Positions 22,845 through 32,300 of a DNA stretch of 64,000 bases are shown here, in pieces. The stretch is from Molanna angustata (taxonomy: Eukaryota > Arthropoda > Insecta > Trichoptera > Molannidae): assembly GCA_963576475.1 (NCBI GenBank), contig OY754975.1, positions 17,803,381 through 17,867,380 on the forward strand. Reading direction: 5' to 3'. The notes beneath the pieces were generated by a model. That model worked only from the letters and a program-made list of their open reading frames with translations. It did not search any database and was not told the origin of the DNA. The position numbers and the translations under genes were made by a program. Positions within the stretch are counted from its first letter, which is position 1. Each line of letters starts with the position of its first letter.

Positions 22845-23146
22845 CACAAATCTTCATTCATTCATACCATCACGGCATATCCCACAATGTGGGGTAACCA
22901 GCGAAAGGTGTGCGGGTGTGCATTGCCTTATAAAAGGGAGAACAACACATCTATGTATACCCACACACCAGTCTCGTTTCACCAAAAAAGGCAATACATT
23001 CAGAATGGGTGGTGAACTTCATTGCTGAACTATGTAAGATGTTATTGTTGCCTGTTGTATTTTTGATTACCCGGCTCTTACGGGACACTCGAAAACAATG
23101 ATTTAAAAGAATGCAAGCACTATTCTAAGCCGGTGCCTCACAAATC
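22845..23146 (-). mobile_element. 300-bp repeat with LINE-like 3' end (family T)
   Basis: On the minus strand it starts GTGAGGCACCGGCTTAGAAT and ends GGGATATGCCGTGATGGTAT GAATGAATG. The same unit occurs twice in tandem at 50286-50926. The terminal CGTGATGGTATG plus GAAT tail is also the 3' end of the LINE at 16150-16590, so it may be a SINE or a truncated LINE using the same machinery. A 75-codon open frame on the plus strand is not supported. Confidence 0.7.
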
Positions 23147-23317
23147 TTCAAAAAACACATAACAGCATGGATAAATAACACCGGTTCAGATCACATCAAT
23201 AACATAATTACACCTAATCAAATAAAATTAACTTTTACATTTTTTTCTCAATAACAATTTAATGTATAATTTAATTCAAGAACTTTACAAATAATGTACT
23301 ATTTATGTCACACAACT

Positions 23318-23365
23318 GTTCAAATGAACACCTCGGCACAGGACTTCCTAGTGAGATGTTCATAG
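23318..23365 (+). mobile_element. LINE 3' hairpin remnant
   Basis: GAACACCTC (23325) and GAGATGTTC (ending 23361) pair at 8 of 9 positions around an inner AGG-ACTT-CCT. This is the layout of the hairpins at 3427, 37366, 54102 and 59553, with different stem bases. Confidence 0.5.
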
Positions 23366-24159
23366 TACCCTAGCAATTACATACTTATCAATAACACACA
23401 TACACACACTTATATGTACACATATAATTAATTTCTAGCTCTAGTATTTGATTGAATTTGTATTAAGAAGTCTACCGAAGGTGTCAATGCTCTGAGCTTC
23501 ACGTATTTCATATGAAATATGATTTAAAGCATCGATCATAGAATTATTTTAACTCTGTCCGTTTCATTTGAGCAAGTGGTAGGTACTACTTTTGATCTTG
23601 ACTAACGTTATTGCTTTCCTTAGGGATTTTGATGTGTTGTTGAAAAAACGTGGCTGTAATTAATGGGAAACGATGAAGACTTATGCGTATTTTAATGAAT
23701 GGAAAAATATAAAGTCTTACTCCATTTTGTGTCGGTTTATTAATGCGATTAATAAAACAAGAACATTTTTCACATATCCAAGGAACATTAATTCCAAAAT
23801 TCCACGAATTATAATATAATTTTCTCATATAAAATAAATACGTTTAATGTCAGCCTGATTATTTATCACTTGGCATGCTAGCAACACTACACAATACAGT
23901 AATTGTATCAAATTTAAATATAAATATTTATGTACATGTATTCAGAATAGTAACAATACTTTTCCACTGAACTGCTTACCAAAGTCTTTGTAGCACAGTT
24001 TGATTTTAAATCTCTCTCGGTATTACTTTCATTAAATAATCCAATCAATTTCATGAATATGTATGATTATTGAAGTAGGAATGGGACATTACTTGTTCCT
24101 GCACTCCGACCGTTTATGATCTATAAATCCCCTACAATAATTAAAGGTTGTCATCTAAA
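23366..24159. other. Intergenic, nothing recognised
   Basis: No supported gene or repeat. An 80-codon minus-strand frame at 23586-23828 lacks domains. Confidence 0.35.
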
Positions 24160-24840
24160 TGAATACACTGCCAAAGCACTAAAAGCAAGGTGTGCACGAG
24201 GAACATTATCCTGGGAATGATCACTGGAACAAGCTGAGGAGCCCAACCCAACGTGCTGCGAACATCTGCGCTCTCAATTTGTTACTCTGCTGCAGAATAT
24301 TATGCAGCACCAGTATGGTGCCGATGTTCATATTCCAAGATTTAATGAACGTCTAGTCACGTCATGCCTCAGGCCTACTCCCCAGGAAAAGAGCCATCTC
24401 CTAACTGTGACTCTAAGTTTCCGAAGAGTTGTTGCACCCGAGGAAGAGAGGCGAAAGCGATCCCAGACACCCAATAACGAGGCTCTAATCGAGACGCAGT
24501 TTCCTATCGGAAACCATTGAATCACGCACTACCTCGCATGAAAAAAGAGTCGAGCTATGGCGGGAACAGGTCGGAGAGAACGAATGGTTGAAACTAAGCG
24601 AGTCTCTAACAACCGGACACCAACTCCCATACGGGTGTTGGAAAGCCCTGAACAGACTCAGAAATGGCGTGAGTAGATGCAAGGTGAACATGAAGAGATG
24701 GGAATTGCTGGAAGCCGAGCAGAATCTGACGTGCGATTGTGGAGAAGAACAAAACACGGCGCACCTGCTGGTGTGCTCACTCATAGAGAAGATTTGTAAT
24801 GAGGAGAACCTCTTGACTGGAATGACAGGGCTGTGACGGA
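24160..24840 (+). pseudogene. Jockey-like LINE, RT thumb to C-terminal knuckle
   Basis: Conceptual reading gives TAKALKARC, then GTS*GAQPNVLRTSALSICY and SAAEYYAAPVW, a conserved segment downstream of the RT core. A TGA replaces the Trp of the usual GTSWGA. Frames change again before the piece ending at 24836: KRVELWREQV, GHQLPYGCWKALNRLRNGVS and CDCGEEQNTAHLLVCSL. That last part aligns with 3615-4025 and 39500-39895. Several frameshifts and stops: dead copy. Confidence 0.75.
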
Positions 24841-24899
24841 TGTAAGTTTTTGGAGAGGGTGCATATAGATGGTCTGGAAACGGAGACAAACGATCCGAA

Positions 24900-25137
24900 T
24901 AATAAAATCATGTTAACTGTGTAATGGTCCTGCCTGTCGATTTATATTTTGTATTAACATATTTAATATTTTAAATTTGATGGAAATGGCTGTCACGCGG
25001 GTTTCGAGTGAGGGGTAATGAAATCCAGGAAAAACAAATTACGATGTATCGCGTCTTCAGGTAAGGGGTAGCTAAGGGTTGGTGTAGAATCTGCATGGAC
25101 GGGAGGGGGTGGATGCCCAGCTGAGCCGCGATCCTGG
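24900..25137. other. Intergenic, slightly G-rich
   Basis: No gene recognised. It contains a G-rich stretch at 25055-25140. Confidence 0.3.
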
Positions 25138-25550
25138 GGCCTTATTCCCGTTCACGTGTAATATTTTGCGATAAGTTCCGCTAATCTTTACGTATCACAT
25201 AATGTAATGTGAATGTTACGTATCAGGAGCTGTCATTCATAACTATAATCTGTGAAACGAACGAATGTGTGTACATACGCGTCATTTTATGATTTTAGAC
25301 AAAACTTAACAAAACCTCAATATGCCGCATAAAACATTGCGAATAAATTCACCTGTCGAATGTCATACGTATTTCACTCCAATCAGAATACCGCGTTACG
25401 AACGGCGAACGGAGGTTTTATCGCCATAATGCGCGGAAGTTTACGTGGGCTTGCGTCCGCGGAAAACAGAATAACGATCTGCTATAAGAAACACGTGTAG
25501 CGTAAGTTCTTGTGTATATTGCCGCGATAAATGAATCGGAATAGGCCTAC
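25138..25550. mobile_element. Possible MITE with imperfect inverted ends
   Basis: The left end GGGCCTTATTCCCGTTCA and the reverse complement of the right end, TAGGCCTATTCCGATTCA, match with one gap and few mismatches. The interior is clearly richer in G+C than its surroundings. No transposase frame, and no second copy seen. Confidence 0.4.
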
Positions 25551-25935
25551 TAGAGGACGCTAAGCAGTTGTGGTTTCGAGAAGCGATTGGCATAGGTCTG
25601 AAGACACCTCGGGTATATTACAATTGGAATGATTTCCATTTACTTGGGTCTCATACTCTCATGTCCTGTCGCAGCAAAAGCGTTTAAACTAACGTTAGTT
25701 AAAATATATTTGAATGCACCAAAAAGTACATTGAGCAGGTAATGCTTTTTATCTGATTACATTCAATCATAATGTGATTACATTTAATTCTTCTGTCTAT
25801 TCCCTTGGCACGTATCAATTTCATGCTTAATCGCGTTTTATGATAATTTATGTTAATATTTATTTATGATAGTATAATTTACAGTGTAACCACATATTTT
25901 ATTTTACGTATGATGGATTCATCAGATAGTAACAG

Positions 25936-26130
25936 ATGCCAACCGCCGTGGCACAGTTGGTAAGCCGTTCGGTTTCTGTGCGGGCGTCCTGGGTTAGATT
26001 CCCAGCAGAGGAGAAATTTATTGAAATTAATTTCTCACGCAAATATTGCTTCTCTGGGCTGGAAACACTGGTTAGTTGGAAGAAATTGACATACGGCAAT
26101 AAACTCGCCACTTGCGCAGGGTGCAAGTAA
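25936..26130 (+). mobile_element. tRNA-derived SINE, family B
   Basis: The head has box A TGGCACAGTTGG and box B GGGTTAGATTCCC. The body follows with GAGAAATTTATTGAAATTAA and TATTGCTTCTCTGGGCTGG, ending in AATAAACTCGCCACTTG. Tail fragments of the same family lie at 8836, 26196 (minus) and 33085. Confidence 0.75.
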
Positions 26131-26189
26131 GTGTATTTCATCAGATAGTTACTCTGAAATATCTTCTTCTTATTTCTATTATTTTTTGC

Positions 26190-26305
26190 ACCCTGTGCTA
26201 GACTAATTGTTAATGGTTAATGATTTATTGCCAAATGGTAATTTCCCCAAGTCCAGAGAAGCAAGAGTTGCGTTTAAAATAAATTTATCCGCTGGAAAAC
26301 GAACT
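26190..26305 (-). mobile_element. SINE family B tail fragment
   Basis: On the minus strand it reads GCTTCTCTGGACTTGGGGA, ...TTTGGCAATAAATC... and GCACAGGGTGCAA, matching the 3' half of 25936-26130. The two copies face each other 60 bp apart, giving a local inverted repeat. Confidence 0.6.
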
Positions 26306-26378
26306 GAGGACGACAGTACGTAAGTCAAACGGCTTACTATTATGCAGTCTACTAAATGATGATAGTAGAAGATATATC

Positions 26379-26562
26379 TGGGGGGCAAATCTGGTCCGAT
26401 CGGCGAAATCAAAATCCTAGTGATTACCCATATCATGGATATAATTATATGGAGTTCTATAATATTTTTAGATGTCATAGAACTCCATATGATAATTATA
26501 TCCATTATATGGGTAATCACTAGGGTTTTGATTTCGCTGATCGGACCAGACTTGCCCCCCAG
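26379..26562. mobile_element. Foldback MITE, family A, copy 3
   Basis: 184 bp, the cleanest copy: ends CTGGGGGGCAAATCTGG and CCAGACTTGCCCCCCAG, followed inward by TCCGATCGGCGAAATCAAAA and its inverse. Flanks read ..ATAT and ATTG.., so a 2-bp AT/TA duplication is possible. Confidence 0.85.
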
Positions 26563-27590
26563 ATTGATTATCAACCTATCAGTTTAAAATTATAAACGTA
26601 TCAGTAAAAAATTATCAACCTTTCAATCAAAAAGAGTTGTATATCGATGGTTTAGTGCAAAAATGTGGTAAGTAAATTTTTTGTCAAATCGAGATATGTA
26701 CAAAACAATGCCTGTATTTTTCATAGTTTATTGTGAACAACTATGATATGCGTACGATAAATGATAAAGACATTACTTACTATTACAAATAAAACATATA
26801 ACACAAAAAAGCAACAAAGGCTGAATTAAATATTAAATTCAATTGGCTGCATTTTTTATATTTTTAACGCTGGCCCGTAGCGGCCTTAATAATATTCAAT
26901 TTTTCAATCAAGTAAATAAAGTGTTTTATTTCTACATTAGTTCATGTTAAATTAGTAATATATTTGTTAAGGTAGATACGACGCGACCGACTTCGTTCAC
27001 CTATAGCGCATTCACGAGGATGTGCATGTAATTTTTACAAGGAAAAATTAACTAAAAAAAACAAACATTTTTTAAAAAAGTCGCTTTCAACTATTTGAAA
27101 GAGACCAGTTACTTTTTTGTAAATATTGTAGAAATAAAAAGTGTGTTTTTGTTTGAAAGAATTGAGACTCTTTAAGAGAAAAAACATCAACTCGTAATGT
27201 TCTACAAATGTTTATCTCTAAATCCAATAAAGTCCATAATACTGTATTGATTGTTATCGGCTTTGTTCTGGCACCTGCGAGGGTGGAAGGTGGACAGTAA
27301 AATGGGGTTCACTCCCTCATTAAGGTTGAAGTATAGAGGTCAAATTCCTCGGTCAAGGATATAGATAATACCACTAGAGCTAATTGCAAAGGTTTTTTAT
27401 CACTACTCCAAATGTATCATCATATTATAGAACTGATATACCTTAAGCTACAGTGAAGGTTGCCACACGATTTATAGATAAAAAAAACAATAAAAAGATT
27501 TTTTTTTATTATTTTATTTTCTGTTTCTTTTTTAATGTTTGATTTTTTGTATAAATATTATAGTACTGGAACTTATACCAGCATTTTGCT
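26563..27590. other. Intergenic with a SINE family C remnant
   Basis: At 26975-27030 CGACCGACTTCGTTCACCTA and GCATTCACGAGGATGTGCAT resemble the body of the SINE at 52618-52801. The remainder is unrecognised. Confidence 0.4.
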
Positions 27591-27594
27591 GCTT

Positions 27595-27690
27595 GAGGTC
27601 CATTATTTTTCATTTATTCACACCATCACGGAATATTCTACAGTTTGTTGTGACCAGCGACAGCGATATTATGTAAATGTGAGTATTTCA
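27595..27690 (-). mobile_element. Family T 3' fragment
   Basis: The plus strand reads CATTTATTCACACCATCACG then GTTGTGACCAGCGAC, matching the 3' end of the repeats at 22845 and 50286 read in reverse. Confidence 0.5.
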
Positions 27691-27734
27691 ATATGTTAGT
27701 TAACCGCACAATGATCCAATAAAGATATTTTTTT

Positions 27735-27892
27735 TTATATTGCTTCTCGAGCAACTAACAGGTATATTGAAAAATATAAATGTTTGAAAACTGCCACATT
27801 CTGGAGACTTAATCGTCTCACAAATCCAAACTGAAAACACAGTAAAACACTGTTACTCCACTGGGAGTTGAATCCGGGACATTTGAATTTTT
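27735..27892 (-). mobile_element. tRNA-derived SINE, family A (minus strand)
   Basis: Reverse complement: box B-like GGATTCAACTCCC, body GTGTTTTCAGTTTGGATTTG, GAGACGATTAAGTCTCCAGA, ATGTGGC, and end TAGTTGCTCGAGAAGC. Box A is not preserved. Confidence 0.7.
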
Positions 27893-29024
27893 GTTTATTC
27901 AATGTTCTAAATTTTTTTAGTTCAAATGTAATGTAATAAAAAATTTAATCAAATGTTATGTGTTTTTTTATGAGTTCACATGTTTACTTATTTTTTTCCT
28001 TTTCTATTACTTCAGATAATATTGTTTATTGTCATTTGCTTGTTTTTTTAAATAAATTTTCATTTTTACTAAATGATTCAAAGTATATTTTTATTTTTGT
28101 AGTATAGAATATGGCGATTTATGTCGTTAATTCGGCTAATAAATAAATAATTGAACCACGACAATTTCATACAAATCTGTCATAATATGGAATGATAATG
28201 TGGCGAAAAGAACAAGTACAGTAGTTCACATATCTAAATGTTAGAAATCTGTATATCATCAACGTTAAAGATTTAAAAAAGACTTAGTTAAGAAGTTGAA
28301 GAAGCCAAAATCCACAACAGACTGAGATACATGACAGGACCACAGTAGCGTCTAGTCCCAGCTTTTCTTTTCTGCATTCTTAGGTTAGGTTCAATTTCAT
28401 CTATAATAATAATAGCGACTCGCGTGAGCGAGTTGCTTTAAAAATTGAATTGTAAATTATTATTTATTAAATTTATATATTTTTAAAATTTTCCCATTTT
28501 ATATAATTTTTTACAGCTCATTTGACTTAATACTATGAGATCTCAATCAATCAGAGAGCCAACCGGAAACAGGTGAATATAGATTGTAGACGCTAGTCAG
28601 AATCACGAGTAAATCAAGTGTAGAAGTCCGAACGTAGCAAATATGTGAATATATTCAAAGCGATTGATGCATGCCAGGTTAGGAATACAAATACAGTACA
28701 TTATGTTACTAGCTCTTCTTTGTCCTAAACAGCGCAGCGTGATGGTGTAAGTATGTTAAGTATGTTATAAGAAAACCCCACTATTATCATCGAATAATAC
28801 TTTTGCAGATATTACTTTGTGGTAATAAACACGTGTTTATATACTTTAAATCAGAAAATAAGCCCGTAAACACCCAGGCGTGGTATGCCTATATTCTCCA
28901 GATATCTAGAAATTTTAAAAAGGCTATCAACTGTTTGGACACGTTCTTACAAAGGATTAAGAATGTATCGACGGATCTTAGAGGGAGACAAGGAAAATAA
29001 AGGTCACCTATAAAATCGATCAAA
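27893..29024. other. Intergenic with a small hairpin
   Basis: No gene recognised. GCGACTCGC and GCGAGTTGC form a short stem near 28412-28433. Open frames at 28803-29143 have no domain. Confidence 0.35.
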
Positions 29025-29215
29025 CTATGTGGGTCAGTTGGGTAGGTATATGATTCTTGAGAAATGGTCTCGGATTCGATTCTCGACAGCGACGCATTTT
29101 TCGTTGAGTTTTTAGTCTGGAATCCTGGGACTATTAAGATCACGAGTCTTCAAAATGAGGCAAATTATTATTGGCGCGTTTGAAATAAATGGTAGTTTCC
29201 CAAGAAGGAATGAAA
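29025..29215 (+). mobile_element. tRNA-derived SINE, family A
   Basis: Box A-like GGGTCAGTTGGG, box B GGATTCGATTCTC, body GAGTTTTTAGTCTGGAATCC, AGTCTTCAAAATGAGGC and end TAGTTTCCCAAGAAGG keep the family order but are more diverged than the other copies. Confidence 0.65.
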
Positions 29216-30215
29216 AATATTGAGATCCAACTGTCGATAGCGATAGTACCTATGTATAGTTGAAGAATAAGTGCCAAACTATAAACCCATAAATACAAAT
29301 AATTTAATATTTTAAGATATTTGGTTTTCTATACAACACATGTACCTAGGTATGTATGTCAAGATAGGATAGTATGGAGGTCAGTCCTTTGATCCTATCC
29401 AGAAAATGAAAACAGCATGATGGTATGTATGTATGTTTGGAGATTAGTATTAAACAATTAAGTCTTTTTAGATATTGTGTGTAGGCGACTGCCATACAAA
29501 TTCTATGAAACAATGTCGTCACTAAATTCAATTTTTATAAAAATTGTGATGTGCTAATACAATGTTGATATTTTTTTATAGAAAATTAAATTATCTAGTT
29601 GAGGTGTTTCGGATTTTTTTGATATTTTTAAAAAATTTGAAAATATAGGCAGTTAAACTCATAAATTTATCATAAAAAAAATATTTTTCTTAATAAAAAA
29701 TGTTTGAGAAACCCTGGAATTTTTTTGAAAAAAGTAATTTAAGACTTTGTATTTTTCTATATTTATACCAATTTTCAGCGTTCTATCTTTTATGGTTTCT
29801 GAGATATATGGAAAAATAAATTAAAATTTCAAAAGTTGATAACCCCTGACTGAAACAAAAATTCACAATTCTGAGTATAAAAGTTTTGTAGGCTTATAAG
29901 TGTTAACATATTTTGAAATTTTGGGCTCTGTAAATCGCGGTGTAAATCGTGAGCGGATCAAAAGTTATAAGGGGGGGACAGACAGACACACACACAGATA
30001 CACAGACACACAAAACTCACATAAAATGTTCTACTCCGAATTCTGAGTAAATCCATGTATGTGAACATATATGCTGCGAGGCCTCTAGTTGGTGTTATTA
30101 GCATGCAAAAAGTCCACTACGCCATACAAAATTTTCCTTCGTACACGCATCTTAGCTTAATAATGTCGATTCATTCAGAGAATTGAATTCTCATGAACGA
30201 ATCGACAGTTGGAAA
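29216..30215 (+). repeat. Family X dispersed repeat, longest copy
   Basis: About 1 kb without coding capacity. In order: GAGATCCAACTGTCGATAGC, GGATAGTATGGAGGTCAGTC, AACAGCATGATGGTATGTAT, GTGTTTCGG, TAGGCAGTTAAACTCATAAA, TTTTCAGCGTTCTA, GAGCGGATCAAAAGTTATAA, a G-run plus a CAGA/CA-rich stretch (29970-30017), CGAGGCCTCTAGTTGG, and a near-perfect terminal hairpin at 30165-30206. Partial copies: 15870, 40090, 40445, 41260, 42405 (minus), 59840. The end structure recalls Helitrons, but a CTRR terminus is not evident. Confidence 0.65.
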
Positions 30216-30666
30216 ACGCTATCAATATACAATTTCTCACAAATACATCAAAGAGTTTGAGGCATGTCAAGGGACCACAAATCTCAAAGTGAACAAAGAG
30301 AAATATTTTCAAAAAGTTTCATACGTTTAAAACATTCATTTATTCAATAAATGCTATAAGGGTTTGTTCTCATTTTACACAAATTATCAATTATCATCCT
30401 TTAATTATATTCTCAGCAGCCTTCATCCCGTTTTTCGTTCTAACTTGTTCATTCTTATATCAACTGTGAAATTGATAATACTTGATTAATATAACATATA
30501 AAACTATTCTTATTAGCATATTAATTTTACCTTAAAATATATTAATGAATTTCGAACACAAAACTTTCCACTACTATCAAGTGTACACTGTTTCTTCTTG
30601 AAAAGTTAACATTCCCTAAATGCATTTTTATGAAGTACATTTCTATTAGATTTCTAAACAAATATA

Positions 30667-31931
30667 CATATGAAATTGGCGTTTTGCCGCATTGGCAACT
30701 TTGATCTCAAATATCTTCTTTTTGGTCGGGAATTCCAAATTAAAATTTCTACAGCTATTTACTCATGTATTTGTGTTTCGAAAATTACAATTCATTTGTT
30801 TTTTCCTCAATTGTTTTTTTCTTTGCCTCACTCTGTTTACAAAATGGAAAACTTGAAATATCGCGTTATTTACGAGTACGAGTTCCACCGTGGCACCAGT
30901 GCTGCAGAAACGGCTCGAAGGATTAATTATGTGTATGGCGACGGTGACGCAAAAGAAAACACAATGCGTTTTTGGTTCCAACGTTTTCGTTCTGGAAATT
31001 TCGACCTGCAGAACAAGCCCCGTCGACGACCGGAGACCAAAGTTGATAATGAAGAATTGAAGGCTATTGTGGAAGCGGATTCATCGCAAACCACGTCCGA
31101 GTTAGCTGCAGGCTGTGGTGTTAGTAATAAAACTGTTTTAATCCACTTGAAGCAAATTGGGAAGGTGAAAAAGCTTGAAAGGTGGGTACCTCACGAATTG
31201 AGTGAAGCAAATCAACAAACGCGCGTTGACTGCTGCGTTGCATTACTCAACCGGCACAATAACGAAGGGATTTTAAATCGAATAATTACGTGTGATGAAA
31301 AGTGGATCCTGTACAATAATCGGAAGTGCTCATCGCAATGGCTGAACCCTGCCGAACCAGCCAAACCATGCCCCAAGCGAAAATTGACTCCAAAAAAGTT
31401 ACTTGTGAGCGTTTGGTGGACTAGTGATGGTGTCGTTCACTACAGCTTTCTTAAATCCTGCCAGACGATTACGGCAGATGTCTATTGTCAGCAACTGCAA
31501 ACCATGATAGAAAATCTAGCTGCTAAACAACCAAAAGGCTGGTTAATCGCTCTAGGCCACTGCTGCTTCATGATAACGCTAGACCACACACTGCACAACA
31601 GACGGCTACCAAATTAGAGGAGCTTCAATTGGAATGTCTAAGACATCCACCGTACTCTCCGGACCTTGCCCCAATAGATTTCCATTTTTTTCGAAATGTG
31701 GATAACTTCTTGCAAGGGAAAATCTTCAACTCCGATGGGGCAGTCCAAACCGCCTTCAAAGATTTTATTGATTCCCGTCCAAATGGTTTTTTTAGTAAAG
31801 GGATCGATGAACTACCTATGAGATGGCAAAAGTGCATAGATAGCAATGGCACATACTTTGATAAAATAAATATATTATATTAAAAAAAATCGACTTTGTT
31901 TTCCTCCCATACAAAACGCCAATTTCATATG
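30667..31931 (+). mobile_element. Mariner (Tc1/mariner, D,D34D) transposon, 1265 bp
   Basis: The ends are CATATGAAATTGGCGTTTTG and its exact reverse complement (20 bp), flanked on both sides by TA (30665-30666 and 31932-31933), the mariner target duplication. Size and single-gene layout are standard. The transposase frame is broken once, so this copy is probably non-autonomous but recent. Confidence 0.93.
30844..31883 (+). pseudogene. Mariner transposase with one frameshift
   Basis: I start at the ATG at 30844; an upstream in-frame ATG at 30670 lies in the inverted repeat. The N-terminal half has the two helix-turn-helix region (RVIYEYEFHRGTSAAETARR; TMRFWFQRFRSGNFDL) and WVPHEL. The first catalytic Asp is in TCDEKW (31294). 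The frame then shifts by one missing base at about 31540. In the shifted frame LHDNARPH (Asp at 31572) and YSPDLAPIDFHFF (Asp at 31677) follow, 34 residues apart, giving D,D34D. Total length is about 346 codons, normal for mariner; no other lesion was seen. Cut-and-paste transposase, nuclear. Confidence 0.92.
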
Positions 31932-31964
31932 TAAGGACCTAATATTAGTTTCCCAGATGAGAAA

Positions 31965-32300
31965 AGTTATCATAATACACCATACACACGAAAACAATGT
32001 CACGAAAATCATAGTGTACGCTCTTTACCTGTCGAGAAATTAAAGCAAATAATTTGTTTCAACAATAGACGAGCATGTATGAAACGATGCATGAATGTTG
32101 ATTAGGCGATGGATATGTGTTAAAATAGAAGAATGTGAAATTCGGTTCTCTCTGGCCACCCCGTAAGGAAGATGGCGGGATAGTACCTATGTAGATGTAG
32201 ATGAATGCTATTACATTCATAATAGTGGAGACTGAAAAAATACATTTGTTTATAGGAACACATGCAATATAAATATGAAGTCGATAAATCAATTTTCCTA
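31965..32300 (+). repeat. Dispersed repeat shared with 61840-62140 (inverted)
   Basis: Blocks shared in reverse complement with 61840-62140: TAATACACCATACA, GAGCATGTATGAAACGATGC, TGATTAGGCGATGGATATGT, GGAAGATGGC, CATTCATAATAGTGGAGA, ATATGAAGTCGATAA. The middle resembles the 3' UTR of the LINE at 16150 (GAATGTTG...GGTTCTCTCT...CCCCGTAAGG), so it is probably a LINE-derived or LINE-tailed repeat. Confidence 0.6.

Noticed and set aside
28412..28433. GC-rich hairpin as a terminator or structured RNA
   Set aside because: Short stem with a mismatch and no second copy or flanking gene to give it meaning.
30670..30843. N-terminal extension of the mariner transposase from the ATG at 30670
   Set aside because: This ATG lies in the inverted terminal repeat; family length and the N-terminal motif fit the ATG at 30844.
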